64,000 nucleotides of DNA, taken from assembly GCF_000686725.1 (NCBI RefSeq), contig NZ_JMLK01000008.1, positions 282,342-346,341 on the forward strand, written 5' to 3'. The translations under genes were made by a program, and so were the position numbers. The notes under the pieces were generated by a model. The model ran no database searches. It saw nothing but the letters and a program-made list of their open reading frames with translations, and had not been told where the DNA came from. Source of the stretch: Clostridium akagii DSM 12554 (GTDB lineage Bacteria > Bacillota > Clostridia > Clostridiales > Clostridiaceae). Below, in pieces: positions 26,782 through 36,289 of the stretch (positions within the stretch are counted from its first letter, which is position 1; each line of letters starts with the position of its first letter).

Positions 26782-27513
26782 TCAACTCAGTAGATTCTTG
26801 AAATTGTTTTTCACTATTCTTTGAATTGTTTCTATACTCACATTATGCATATGACAAAGATAAGCATAAACATTATCTAAAAAATTCAGATCATAGTGAT
26901 CGTTCAAGCCATAAGTAAATGGTGCATCACTCTCTATCAGAATCCTATCCAAGGGTATAAAATTTATTATTTTTTTCCCTGATATGCTTCTAATCATTTG
27001 ATGGTTGATTGAAAAATAAAACCCGCGAGAAATAGCTATTTGTATATATCTCAGGTTGCCTGTATACCAATGTAATATCACTTTTCCAGTATAGTTTTCA
27101 AGTATGTCAATAACTTCCTTAGTCGCTTTCCTAGAATGGACGCTTAGAATTTTGTCATCAAAATTACGGCATGCTTCAACAATTCTCTTGAAAATTTTCA
27201 CTTGACAGTGTTTATTTTCAAAGTTATTAACAGTAAAATCTAAACCTATTTCACCGATATATCTGGTTCGTCCTATGTTTTTCAAAAAAACAGGTAACTG
27301 TTGCTGATATTCATATGCTAGTTCCGGGTGAAACCCTAATGCCAATTTAAAATATTTATATCCACAATAGTTTTTCATGTATTTTTCAAATAGAACCGGC
27401 AAATTCGTCACAGCTATTGTATAAGATTGGGTTTCTTCGATGAATCTTACTACTTTATCTCTATCCTTATATAAATCAAAGTGCATATGCGCATCCATCG
27501 AAAAACTCCTCAT
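26782..27513 (-). CDS. qatD: QatD: TatD-family DNase of the QatABCD anti-phage system
   Basis: 243 residues with the TatD metal ligands: HxH in MDAHMHFD, Glu in GEIGLD, His in LSVHSRKA, His in ILHWYTG and Asp in IESDAPF. It overlaps qatC by 4 bp (ATGA), showing translational coupling. TatD proteins are Mg-dependent 3'-5' DNases. As the fourth gene after a KAP ATPase, a QatB protein and a QueC-like protein, it fits QatD. A short hairpin (26761-26779) follows the stop. Confidence 0.9.
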   Translation of the reverse strand: MRSFSMDAHMHFDLYKDRDKVVRFIEETQSYTIAVTNLPVLFEKYMKNYCGYKYFKLALGFHPELAYEYQQQLPVFLKNIGRTRYIGEIGLDFTVNNFENKHCQVKIFKRIVEACRNFDDKILSVHSRKATKEVIDILENYTGKVILHWYTGNLRYIQIAISRGFYFSINHQMIRSISGKKIINFIPLDRILIESDAPFTYGLNDHYDLNFLDNVYAYLCHMHNVSIETIQRIVKNNFKNLLS

Positions 27514-28793
27514 CCTCTTCCCTCCAAATATTTACCTACCTCTTTCATTCCTCTAATATATAATTGCGTAAATTTATCAATATCATAAGTAATGGGACCG
27601 GATTTTTGTATTGATAAGAATGAGTATTTAGGGTTGAATCTTTCAAGACCAAGTTTATATGAGTTAATATTGGTTTTCGCAGTTGGTCCACTTGTAAAAG
27701 ACGCATCAAAATACTCACTATTATCAATAAGTCCCGCCCTTTTTATTGCTGCCTTTCGTATCACGCATGGTAAACAGTACCCACAATGGCAAGATTTTGT
27801 TGCTCCACGCATTCTTCCCTGATCCGGATGTGAACACGACATTGTATTATGCAATTCACCTTTTAGTAAATCTTGATTTTTACACTGTAAAAGCATCTCA
27901 CCCTTAGTTAAATATTGATATGGATTTCTAAGAGAAACACTTAATCCTAACTTACCAATCAACTCTTGTAGCATTTGTATATAATATGGGTGAGTAGTCC
28001 GGGTGCTACTTGTTCCTAATCTCGAATTTGTAAAGGGAATATTCAATGATATCATTCCATTTTCTGGTATGATCATTTCAACTGGCTTACCTATTGCTGA
28101 TGCCAAAGCTATAGCATGAGAAAAAAACATAAATGATCTGGTTCTTGTTGTGTCTTCTTTTCCTTTATTAACCGAAGCATAAAACTGGCAAAAATCACTT
28201 TCTTCTAAATTGTATTGTTCTATAAATCTAGCTTTTAGCATATCTTGATACTCTTTTGTTCCTTTGCCTCCTCCATAATGACTCACAAACAGTGTATTAT
28301 CATCTAATGTTTGTAGAATATCAATCACACCTATAAATGAATCTAAACCGCCAGAAAACATACAAACTCTATCATAACTTTTGTGTAAAACTTTTGAAGC
28401 AATCATTTTATCTCTATAGCGGACTTCCTCTTTGTCCAATTCTCTTCCCCTAAAATGAATAACCCAGCTATCACCGCTCAAAAAACCAATCATCTTCTGC
28501 AGTAGATCTCGATTTATATTCCATTTTTCTAAATTTAATACTGGAATATATAATTCGATTTTTCGGCTCCAACTATCATTAGCATCTTTTCTAAGTACCA
28601 ATCTATCTGTTGCAAATACCATGAGCGAAATATACAACAAATCAAGTGCTGCCAAATCATAGAACTGATCCATTTTTCTTATCTTTTTCCAAAATGTATA
28701 TGTAAATTTTTTTTTATCTGAAAGATTGATTTCAAAGTTTTGTTTATCTGTAGAAAAATCATCATTCGATGATACTTTGCATGAAATAATCAT
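27510..28793 (-). CDS. qatC: QatC: QueC-like PP-loop protein of the QatABCD system
   Basis: 427 residues from ATG 28793, which has a GGAGGG ribosome site and overlaps the qatB stop by 4 bp. The PP-loop ATP motif is MFSGGLDSF at about residue 145. A zinc cluster, CHCGYCLPC preceded by SCSHPDQ, is at about 355-385; QueC uses the same arrangement in 7-cyano-7-deazaguanine synthesis. An N-terminal extension of about 130 residues is absent from housekeeping QueC and typical of QatC. Inferred role: modification of a protein or nucleotide partner in phage defence. Confidence 0.9.
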   Translation of the reverse strand: MIISCKVSSNDDFSTDKQNFEINLSDKKKFTYTFWKKIRKMDQFYDLAALDLLYISLMVFATDRLVLRKDANDSWSRKIELYIPVLNLEKWNINRDLLQKMIGFLSGDSWVIHFRGRELDKEEVRYRDKMIASKVLHKSYDRVCMFSGGLDSFIGVIDILQTLDDNTLFVSHYGGGKGTKEYQDMLKARFIEQYNLEESDFCQFYASVNKGKEDTTRTRSFMFFSHAIALASAIGKPVEMIIPENGMISLNIPFTNSRLGTSSTRTTHPYYIQMLQELIGKLGLSVSLRNPYQYLTKGEMLLQCKNQDLLKGELHNTMSCSHPDQGRMRGATKSCHCGYCLPCVIRKAAIKRAGLIDNSEYFDASFTSGPTAKTNINSYKLGLERFNPKYSFLSIQKSGPITYDIDKFTQLYIRGMKEVGKYLEGRG

Positions 28794-29566
28794 AGCGTTC
28801 CCTCCAATACTTCTAAGCATTTGCTATAGAGCATAACAATAGATGACCTAACATCTTGGTTGATTATATCTCCATTGTTTTCAAATTCCACTCTAACTGT
28901 ATTAAATATGTATTGCTTAAATTCTTGCTCAAGGATCAAGGCTTCTTTCGGGTTACTAATATATTTCTCGAATCTGCTTTCTAAATCGTTCATCATCTTA
29001 ATCCAGATATATGAACCTACATACTCACATAACGTCTCATTCATCAATACTACTGGCATGGAATCAAGGCTTTCTAATTCCATATTATTTGCTTCTACAA
29101 AATCATATATTTTAGACAATGACTCCATTGATGCTTCCTTAGCAACTATATCTTCCTTAGAATCAGATTGGAATGCAACAGCACTCACCAAATCTGAAAA
29201 CACATCATATATTGATCTTCCCGCATAATCTACTCCAAATTTTTGAAGTGTTGTAACTATACCTTCAGTTTTAATACCATTTAGAAAATTGCCAATATTC
29301 CCAGCAGCTCTCATGCCCGACGATGACTGATTAAGAATTGTTCCGGATCCACCTGATGCATTTACATACTGACGTGCAATATGCTTTACACTTCCTGAAT
29401 TTCCTCCGTTTTTGATGTATTTTGACATATTAGTTTTCACTGTTTGCCAAGACACTTTAAGACTATTTTGTGATTCCTCATTTCCCTGTTCTCCATTTTT
29501 ATCATAGTCATCCGGAAGTAGTGAATTCTTGTCCATTTTTCCATTATAGATACTTGAAGTTCCCAC
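28790..29566 (-). CDS. qatB: QatB: uncharacterised second subunit of the QatABCD system
   Basis: 258 residues. The start is GTG at 29566 (GGGGGAT ribosome site), 10 bp after the qatA stop. The N-terminus is typical of QatB: MGTSSIYNGK followed by SLLPDD, then a Gly/Ser-rich stretch (VNASGGSGTI, SSSGMRAAGNI) and a helical C-terminal half. Biochemical function is not established; it is essential by genetics in the described Qat system. Position between the ATPase and the QueC-like gene supports the call. Confidence 0.85.
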   Translation of the reverse strand: MGTSSIYNGKMDKNSLLPDDYDKNGEQGNEESQNSLKVSWQTVKTNMSKYIKNGGNSGSVKHIARQYVNASGGSGTILNQSSSGMRAAGNIGNFLNGIKTEGIVTTLQKFGVDYAGRSIYDVFSDLVSAVAFQSDSKEDIVAKEASMESLSKIYDFVEANNMELESLDSMPVVLMNETLCEYVGSYIWIKMMNDLESRFEKYISNPKEALILEQEFKQYIFNTVRVEFENNGDIINQDVRSSIVMLYSKCLEVLEGTL

Positions 29567-29576
29567 AATAATCCCC

Positions 29577-31391
29577 CTACCTTAATAACCCTTTTTGAAA
29601 TGCTTTTTCAAGAACAGGTTTTTCTCTTATCCATTTGTCCGAAATTTCCTTAATATCTGCAATTTTTTTTGATTTCTTTTGAAAATTACAAACATAAGGT
29701 ACAAGTCCCATTCCAATCTGATTTCCATTTAAATTATGCAAATACGAAAGTGTCTCGGAAAACAATGACTCTATTGACGAACCCCAGCTCAAAAGAGCCT
29801 TGAATTTTGAATCTTCCAACTTAGTATCAGACATCATCGAATTATATACCATTTCCAATATCTTGGCTGCCTCTGTCTCGCTAACACTATCAGCTGAAGA
29901 AATAGCGTTTTTTATTGCTAAATTACTTTTTGACAACAACTCATCACATATTTTTTGTGCTAATGGTGATAATTTTGAACTCATTAAATTGACTTTCTCA
30001 TCTAAAGAAGTTCTCGTAAAGTAAAAATACAACGTAAGGTCTTCGTTAGCAAGCTTAGGTTCAATATTACACCAGGTTTGAACCCATATATCATCTTTCC
30101 AAATCTTCAACTTATTCAGTTCATCCAAATTATTTTCTTCAAATGTTGCGAGTTCCAAACCTAGGGTACCTTTAGACGACATTTCTGCCATTTTCTTAAA
30201 TAGACTTGGCATAATATACTCTAGCATCATTATCTTAGCCAAGACTTTTCTATCTAGTTGTTTCCCCTTATATTTAGCCATTTTCAGTCTCATATCCAAT
30301 GAGTTCAAAAATCTTTTGCATTGGCGAGGATTACCATTCAACCCTCTGGCTAATACGCTTGCAAGCTGTTTTGCAACAATAACACATTCCATAGCTTTAG
30401 AGTTGTTTTTCAATGTGCTTTTCTGCATTGCTTGATCTATTGAAAACTTTAAAAAGTCCTTATGTTTCTCTCTATTTAATAAGCGGACAATCTCATCAAA
30501 TTTATCTGGTAGTAACTCTTCCTGCAATAATAAACACGTAATATAGAATTCAACTTCATCAGCATTAAGTCTCGGAATTCTAATAGGGTACTGAATCAAT
30601 TTTTCAAGATATTCTTTTCCAATATCAATTTGAATTCCTTCAATTTCTACGAATTTTTTTCTTACTGCATATGCAATATGACGTTCATCGGCACCTATAA
30701 CAAAAGCAATTTTCCCCGAAAACAAGAATAAACGCATTGCTTCTAATGTATCGAGAATTGTATCCGGACTACACCTGTCTAACTCATCAATAAAAATAAC
30801 CAACCTTGATATATTAGACTCATCAAGTAATTCTGAAAATTTTTTCTGGAACTTCTTAATATCATTGCGAAGTACCTTATTGTTTAGCTCGTCCGTAATC
30901 CTAGTTTTAATATCATCAACTTTAATACCCTCAGCTTTATTGGAACCCTTCTGAACAACAGTTTTTAATGTTATATCAGCTAATGTTCCTAGTCCCCCAG
31001 TCAAGAAAAAATCTGTACCATATTTTAATCCATTCCTAAGCAATTTGAACTTGTCAATACTTGTATATAGCCCTTTGATGATTGCCTTAGCCTTCTCCGT
31101 TAGTGTCCTTTCTTCTTCAATCGCATCTAAAATTGAACCCATAATTGCTGATTTGGCATCATCATATCCTTCAAACAGCCAGCCATTAAAAACAAGACAT
31201 TTAGCTTCTTTATCTGCTTCCTCCAAACGCCTTTTACACATATACATTAAACTGGATTTTCCGCTTCCCCAGTCACCATAAACACCAATACTTGCGGGAA
31301 GTAGCTTATCGTCGGAAATAGTGTCCCTTAACACGTCAATAAGATAATCAAAATCCAAAAAATCCAATTCTGTTTCACTGTCTTTCCACAT
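29577..31391 (-). CDS. qatA: QatA: KAP-family P-loop NTPase of the QatABCD system
   Basis: 604 residues. Walker A GDWGSGKSS is at 39-47 and Walker B VIFIDELDRCSPD with Asp202; the ELDRC text is a KAP NTPase hallmark. A helical insertion between them (about 100-150) contains a Gly-rich, weakly hydrophobic segment like the membrane insertion of KAP proteins. The C-terminal 250 residues are helical. It is first gene of the operon, with an AAAGGAG ribosome site. In QatABCD this ATPase is expected to sense or power the response. Confidence 0.9.
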   Translation of the reverse strand: MWKDSETELDFLDFDYLIDVLRDTISDDKLLPASIGVYGDWGSGKSSLMYMCKRRLEEADKEAKCLVFNGWLFEGYDDAKSAIMGSILDAIEEERTLTEKAKAIIKGLYTSIDKFKLLRNGLKYGTDFFLTGGLGTLADITLKTVVQKGSNKAEGIKVDDIKTRITDELNNKVLRNDIKKFQKKFSELLDESNISRLVIFIDELDRCSPDTILDTLEAMRLFLFSGKIAFVIGADERHIAYAVRKKFVEIEGIQIDIGKEYLEKLIQYPIRIPRLNADEVEFYITCLLLQEELLPDKFDEIVRLLNREKHKDFLKFSIDQAMQKSTLKNNSKAMECVIVAKQLASVLARGLNGNPRQCKRFLNSLDMRLKMAKYKGKQLDRKVLAKIMMLEYIMPSLFKKMAEMSSKGTLGLELATFEENNLDELNKLKIWKDDIWVQTWCNIEPKLANEDLTLYFYFTRTSLDEKVNLMSSKLSPLAQKICDELLSKSNLAIKNAISSADSVSETEAAKILEMVYNSMMSDTKLEDSKFKALLSWGSSIESLFSETLSYLHNLNGNQIGMGLVPYVCNFQKKSKKIADIKEISDKWIREKPVLEKAFQKGLLR

Positions 31392-32065
31392 TATTATTAA
31401 GCTCCTTTCTACAATTTCCCATAGATTTTACTATATATTCATAGTAAAACTCTAAAGATTGGCATAGTCCACACCTCTTTCTTTATATCAAATATGATAT
31501 GATATTTGATTTCCTCTTTTATGGAAAGTGTGACTCAATAACTCATCTTATTTCCATTATATTCACTCAAGAAGAACCCACAATAGATTTCAAAGCAATA
31601 AACCCCAAGTTGACTGTAACACCAGTGAATATAGCTCCCTTTTTTCTGCATCTTATACCTTTAAGTATCATAAGACACCCCTGCTTAATTTGCTTCAGTA
31701 GGCTTGTCTAGAGTTCATCCATAGAGCACAAGGAAAGTCCTTCTTTAATGAATATATTATTTTTACTTTTCAAAAGCACATTTTATTCTAATACCTTATA
31801 ATCTTATTATACTCCAAATTTTATCATTATATCTTCATTTTACCTATGTATTTGTATTATTCTTCTTCTATAATTAACTCTCTCATTTTAATTCTATTTT
31901 CATTCATCCAATATACTTTTCTCACTACTACCTTTCGGTTTTCTTATATCATTTATCGATAAAAATAAATACTTTATAATACTGAATGACAATAAAAAAA
32001 CATCAGAATTCCCTCTGATGTTTCAAACTACTAATCTATTATATATTTTTTGCTATGCAAGTATT
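31392..32065. other. Intergenic region between qatA and the GHKL gene
   Basis: About 670 bp. A minus-strand frame of 34 codons at 31567-31671 with a GGGGTG ribosome site reads KKGAIFTGVTVNLGFIALKS, resembling the first helix of cation diffusion facilitators, then stops; it may be a remnant. The rest shows nothing apart from the terminator at 31998-32023. Confidence 0.4.
31998..32023 (-). terminator. Terminator of the GHKL-ATPase gene
   Basis: AAACATCAGA and TCTGATGTTT form a 10-bp stem with a 6-nt loop and a 7-U tail on the minus strand, about 43 bp past the stop codon. Confidence 0.8.
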
Positions 32066-33718
32066 TTAAGAAATCTTTTTTACTTTGCTCACTATAAGTT
32101 TTAATTCAATAATTGGTATTATTTTTTGGGCTCCATATTTTAAAAACCACTCCTTGTTCTCCATTATTAATGTTAGCGTATTTCCATCCTTTAACCTTTT
32201 CGTTTCATTAACCTGTAAATCTACATACCAACATATTACATAATCAAAAGTCTCATATGGATGGTCATGCTTAAATAATGAACTAAGTTTATATTCAACT
32301 TCAACAAGAACTTTTTCTTTATTATAATTAAAACATATCATATCTGTTGTTGAATGTTGAGAATAGTCGCCAATTTTATCGATATATTTTATTAGTTTTT
32401 TTATTTTTTCATTGGATATCATAGCTGCAAATATTAGAGCAACCTGTAACTCATTACTAGGCCTCTTAGTTATAGGAATTTCATCTGTCAATAAATCATC
32501 TAGTTTATCAAAATGCTCCAATCTCTCTTTTATTTTTTTTTGTTTCTCTTTTATTATATATTCTTGTTCTTCCATTTTTCTTAACTTAAAATATCCCTCT
32601 TCAGCCAGTGGAATTATATTTTCATCAATAATTTTTTTTGCTTCTGATAATACCCATTTTACCTTTGAATCTTCTAAATTCGAAATATTATTTCTATCTG
32701 CTGTTAATTCAAAAGCTTGAGAATTAAGCAATAAATGATAATGATTATAATTTGAATTTTGAAGTAAATCGTTTTTTTTAACAAATGGAATAAAATCCTT
32801 TGCAAGATAAACCCCAAATCTTTTTCTGAAATTTCCTCCTTGCCTAAATTTCGCAATCTTTTTTCTACAGTTCAACCCCGATATAGTACCATATAACTGG
32901 AGTGAAACATATTCTCCATTGATATTTGTAGCCATATTATATGGTCCAAAATGTCTACAATAATTTATTGATCTTTTATATATAGGTTCACAGGGATCCT
33001 CTTTAGGTTTTTCTTGAGGTGGATAAAATTGGTGTGTCCCTGCTATTTCTTCTTTTATGTTCAGTATTTTATCTTCCAGAAAAACTCTCGGAGCTATCTG
33101 CATATTATTAATATATTTATGTAGTTCTGCATAATTTGCAAAATATGTTTTGAAACTGCCTGCTGCAGTAAACCAAAGTATATAATCTTTGACAATATCA
33201 AAATTAAAGTACTTTTCAGGGTTATCCATCATATATCCTTCAATTATAATAGTAGTACCACCTTTACCGGATGATGTATTAATTTTTTCAACTGAATACT
33301 CTGGCAATTCATTATTACAAAGATGTTCCCATGGCTTATCCATTATAACTTTATACGCTTCATTACTTGTAGTTTGCGTTTGTAGCATAATTTTATCACT
33401 TCTAAAATATATTTTTGTACCTAATCCCTTTTCACCTATTCCTATTTGCAACTTATTTGAGTCACCTAAATTAAAAAATCTATGTATATCATTTATGTTT
33501 AATCCTTTCCCATCATCTTGAATCTCTATAACAAACTTACCTTCACAGTTTCTATAAATTATTATTGAAATAACTTTCGCTTCGGCATCATGTGAATTAC
33601 TAATACCTTCTCTCAAAAGTTCTAAAGGATTAACAATATTTTGTGCTATTTCTTTGTATAATGAAATGGCTTTTACTTGTGGTTTATATATTTCCAAGTT
33701 ATTTACCCTACCTTTCAA
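32066..33718 (-). CDS. GHKL-type ATPase with C-terminal nuclease-like region (putative defence protein)
   Basis: 550 residues. The N-terminal ATPase has the Bergerat motifs: N-box EGISNSHDA (about 37-45), G1 IQDDGKGL (about 69-76) and G2 GIGEKGLGTKI (about 94-104), as in HSP90, MutL and MORC proteins. A transducer-like middle region and a charged helical linker (about 370-430, rich in Lys and Glu) follow. Near residues 460-490 the text MICFNYNKEKVLVEVEYKL has the D-(x)n-ExK pattern of PD-(D/E)XK nucleases. No kinase or repair signature is seen. An XRE regulator is divergent next door. The defence role is inferred from position and architecture only. Confidence 0.7.
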   Translation of the reverse strand: MKGRVNNLEIYKPQVKAISLYKEIAQNIVNPLELLREGISNSHDAEAKVISIIIYRNCEGKFVIEIQDDGKGLNINDIHRFFNLGDSNKLQIGIGEKGLGTKIYFRSDKIMLQTQTTSNEAYKVIMDKPWEHLCNNELPEYSVEKINTSSGKGGTTIIIEGYMMDNPEKYFNFDIVKDYILWFTAAGSFKTYFANYAELHKYINNMQIAPRVFLEDKILNIKEEIAGTHQFYPPQEKPKEDPCEPIYKRSINYCRHFGPYNMATNINGEYVSLQLYGTISGLNCRKKIAKFRQGGNFRKRFGVYLAKDFIPFVKKNDLLQNSNYNHYHLLLNSQAFELTADRNNISNLEDSKVKWVLSEAKKIIDENIIPLAEEGYFKLRKMEEQEYIIKEKQKKIKERLEHFDKLDDLLTDEIPITKRPSNELQVALIFAAMISNEKIKKLIKYIDKIGDYSQHSTTDMICFNYNKEKVLVEVEYKLSSLFKHDHPYETFDYVICWYVDLQVNETKRLKDGNTLTLIMENKEWFLKYGAQKIIPIIELKLIVSKVKKIS

Positions 33719-33825
33719 TAAAAAATGTTATAAAATTTCTATATTATGAGATAACCTCATAACATAGTATCCTCTTTCATTCTAAAATCAATACATAATA
33801 TCTTAATTTTAAGGTGGTTACCGTA

Positions 33826-34056
33826 TTGAAAAGGAATATAACTGGTGAAAACATTCAAATTATTAGGAATACTAGAAAAATATCTCAAGAACAACTTGCT
33901 GCAAAGCTCAATTTGCGTGGAATTGATATAGATCAAACTATAATTTCTAGAATTGAAAATCAAACTAGAGAAATATTAGATTTCGAAGTAAAATCTATTG
34001 CTGATATTTTAGGTGTAAAAGTTCAGGATTTATTTGAATTGCATAAAAACAAATAA
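33826..34056 (+). CDS. XRE/Cro-family helix-turn-helix regulator
   Basis: 76 residues, essentially one HTH domain: IQIIRNTRKISQEQLAAKLN, then QTIISRIENQTREI as recognition helix, then LGVKVQDLF. Two in-frame GTG-type starts exist upstream, but the AAGGTGG ribosome site at 33811-33817 overlaps them, so TTG 33826 is chosen. Divergent from the GHKL gene across about 100 bp, so it probably represses that gene and itself. Confidence 0.85.
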   Translation: MKRNITGENIQIIRNTRKISQEQLAAKLNLRGIDIDQTIISRIENQTREILDFEVKSIADILGVKVQDLFELHKNK

Positions 34057-34090
34057 CAATCTATATAAGCCTCAATTCATATAGATTGTT
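34055..34090. terminator. Bidirectional terminator between the XRE gene and topB
   Basis: AACAATCTATAT (34055-34066) pairs perfectly with ATATAGATTGTT (34079-34090). The flanks are A- and T-rich on both sides. Confidence 0.75.
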
Positions 34091-34104
34091 ACTTATATTT
34101 TATT

Positions 34105-36273
34105 TTAATTTATGAATTCCATTTCCCATTTGTAGTATCCACTTTTCTCATCTCTTATGTATTTTAAATATGCTGAATAAGTTGTTCCTTTTTTACTCTT
34201 CAAATTTCTGAATCCTACTTTTCCATTTTTAAGTAGTAATTCAACCATTGCTTTGCTTACTGTTTTTCCTAATGCTGCAATGAACTTATCGCTCTTCCAT
34301 ATTGTATAATTACATCCATTTTTCCAATTGGTACATCCGAATGATTTGTCATTTTCAACTACTGCATTCCCACATATAGGACATATTCCTATACTTTCTT
34401 TACCTTCTGGTAATTCTACTTTAAAATTCTTTAACATAGAAGTATCTTTTTTTATAGCATCTATTGCTTTAATAGTAAATTCTTTAATCATGTTCAGGAA
34501 ATCATCTTTTTTGAATTTCCCTTTTTCTATATCTGATAGTGTTTTTTCAAGCCTCCCTGTATATTCTAAGTCTAAAAGTTCTTTAGCCGGAAAGATTTCT
34601 ACTAGTGTTTTGCCAAGTTCTGTACATGTAAGACTTTTACCTTTTGCTACGATGTATGATGCATCTTTTAACTTTTTAATTGTTTCTCCCCTTGTAGCTG
34701 GTGTTCCTATACTAAATCCACTTAGTATGGCAGCCATCATCTCTTCTGTATCTTCTTCATCCTTTTCATTTTTAAAACTCTTCCCACACGTCTCCATAAC
34801 TCTTAAAAGTGTCTTTTCATTATGAAGTTTAGGTGGCTTTTTAGTCACATCATTTACTTTAGCATCAACTACATCTACAATTTCTTTTTTTGATACCATA
34901 GGAAGAAGAGTATCCTTGCTTTCGGTTTTCTCAGCAACATGCCATCCTACAACTGTTTGAACTTTTCCCTTTGTCACAAAAGTTCCCTTAATTTCACTCT
35001 CATTAACTTTGGATACAAGTTTAGTTTCTTCATATTCTGAGATTGGCAGAAACTGTATTATAAATCTGTTTTTTACAGCATTATACACGATTTCTTCATC
35101 TTTACTTAGCCCTGTTGGCTTCATATATGTTGGGACTATAGCACTATGACTTTCTACCTTTGAATCATCAAATATTCTTTTATTATCCACAAACTTTATC
35201 TCATTTTCATATGGTAGTCCTCTTTTAATTACGTCTAATACCTTCTTTGTTCTCTCTTTTAAACTTTCTGATAATGCAATACTTCCCGTACGTGGATATG
35301 TAGTAAATTTCTTTTCATAAAGAGATTGTGTGACTTTTAATACTTTATCGGAGGTCCATCCCTTATATTTACTTGTTACATATCCCTGTAAATTGGATAA
35401 GTTGAATAAATTAGGTGGATAATCCCTTTTCTTTTCTACTTGTTTTTCTATGATAATTGCATTTTTATCCTTTAAAAGCTTAATCATGTTAGCAGGGATT
35501 TCCTTATTCTCAAATTTCTCATTTTCATTTTCATAATACAATCCTTCAAATTCTTCATTTCCTTTTGTCTTAAAGGTTGCTATTAATTTATAGTACGTGC
35601 TTGATTCAAAATTTTCTATTTCTTTATCCCTATCATAAATAATCTTTAATGTAGGTAATAAAACTCTTCCTATGTTTAATATTTTCTTATCATTTGGCTT
35701 ATATCTTAAGGTGGCTACAGAAGTTAAATTTATTCCTATTATCCAATCTGCACATTGTCTACCTACACCTGCATCTTGAAGGGATTTCATTTCTTCATTA
35801 GGCTTTAAATTAGCCATCCCTTTCTTTACTTCTTCTGCTGTCCATTCATTCAATAATATTCTATAAATAGGCTTGTTTACGTTTAAAAATAGCAATATCT
35901 CATTAGATATAACCTCACCCTCGCGATCAAAATCTGTGGCTGAGATAATTCCATCCACATCATCTCTGTCTATTAACTCTTTTATTAAGTTAATTTGTTT
36001 TTCTGCGCCTTTATCTACAGATGATCTATCAATGCCATCACTTTTCACCTTATACTCAAATTTTTCTGGTATGAATGGAAATTTTTCAAGTCTCCAACTT
36101 TTCATATTTTCATCGTAATCTTTAGCATCATATAATTGCAAAAGATGGCCAAATGCCCATGTAATCAAATAGTCATCCCCTTCAAAATAACCATTTCTTC
36201 TAGTTTTTATATTAAGGGCATCTGCAATATTTTTTGCTACCGAAGGTTTTTCTGCTATTATAACTTTTTTCAT
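34105..36273 (-). CDS. topB: DNA topoisomerase III carried by the island (intact copy)
   Basis: 722 residues, full length for TopB (type IA). The TOPRIM domain (1-135) has Glu in AEKPSVA and D114-x-D116-x-E118 in ATDFDREGE. The active-site tyrosine is Tyr326 in FTTYPRTGS. The C-terminal tail has a four-Cys zinc ribbon (CPICG ... CTNW...C). It relaxes and decatenates single-stranded regions. It starts 16 bp after the recombinase-associated gene, with a GGAGAAAA ribosome site, so it is the last gene of the recombinase operon. It differs from the split chromosomal copy at about one residue in ten, so it is not a recent duplicate. Its DREG codons are unbroken although they differ in bases from the used target. 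Confidence 0.95.
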   Translation of the reverse strand: MKKVIIAEKPSVAKNIADALNIKTRRNGYFEGDDYLITWAFGHLLQLYDAKDYDENMKSWRLEKFPFIPEKFEYKVKSDGIDRSSVDKGAEKQINLIKELIDRDDVDGIISATDFDREGEVISNEILLFLNVNKPIYRILLNEWTAEEVKKGMANLKPNEEMKSLQDAGVGRQCADWIIGINLTSVATLRYKPNDKKILNIGRVLLPTLKIIYDRDKEIENFESSTYYKLIATFKTKGNEEFEGLYYENENEKFENKEIPANMIKLLKDKNAIIIEKQVEKKRDYPPNLFNLSNLQGYVTSKYKGWTSDKVLKVTQSLYEKKFTTYPRTGSIALSESLKERTKKVLDVIKRGLPYENEIKFVDNKRIFDDSKVESHSAIVPTYMKPTGLSKDEEIVYNAVKNRFIIQFLPISEYEETKLVSKVNESEIKGTFVTKGKVQTVVGWHVAEKTESKDTLLPMVSKKEIVDVVDAKVNDVTKKPPKLHNEKTLLRVMETCGKSFKNEKDEEDTEEMMAAILSGFSIGTPATRGETIKKLKDASYIVAKGKSLTCTELGKTLVEIFPAKELLDLEYTGRLEKTLSDIEKGKFKKDDFLNMIKEFTIKAIDAIKKDTSMLKNFKVELPEGKESIGICPICGNAVVENDKSFGCTNWKNGCNYTIWKSDKFIAALGKTVSKAMVELLLKNGKVGFRNLKSKKGTTYSAYLKYIRDEKSGYYKWEMEFIN

Positions 36274-36289
36274 ATTTTAGTTTTTTCTC

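Noticed and set aside
31567..31671. 34-codon frame resembling the first helix of a cation diffusion facilitator.
   Set aside because: It has a ribosome-site-like GGGGTG but stops after one helix, with no continuation in other frames that I could follow.
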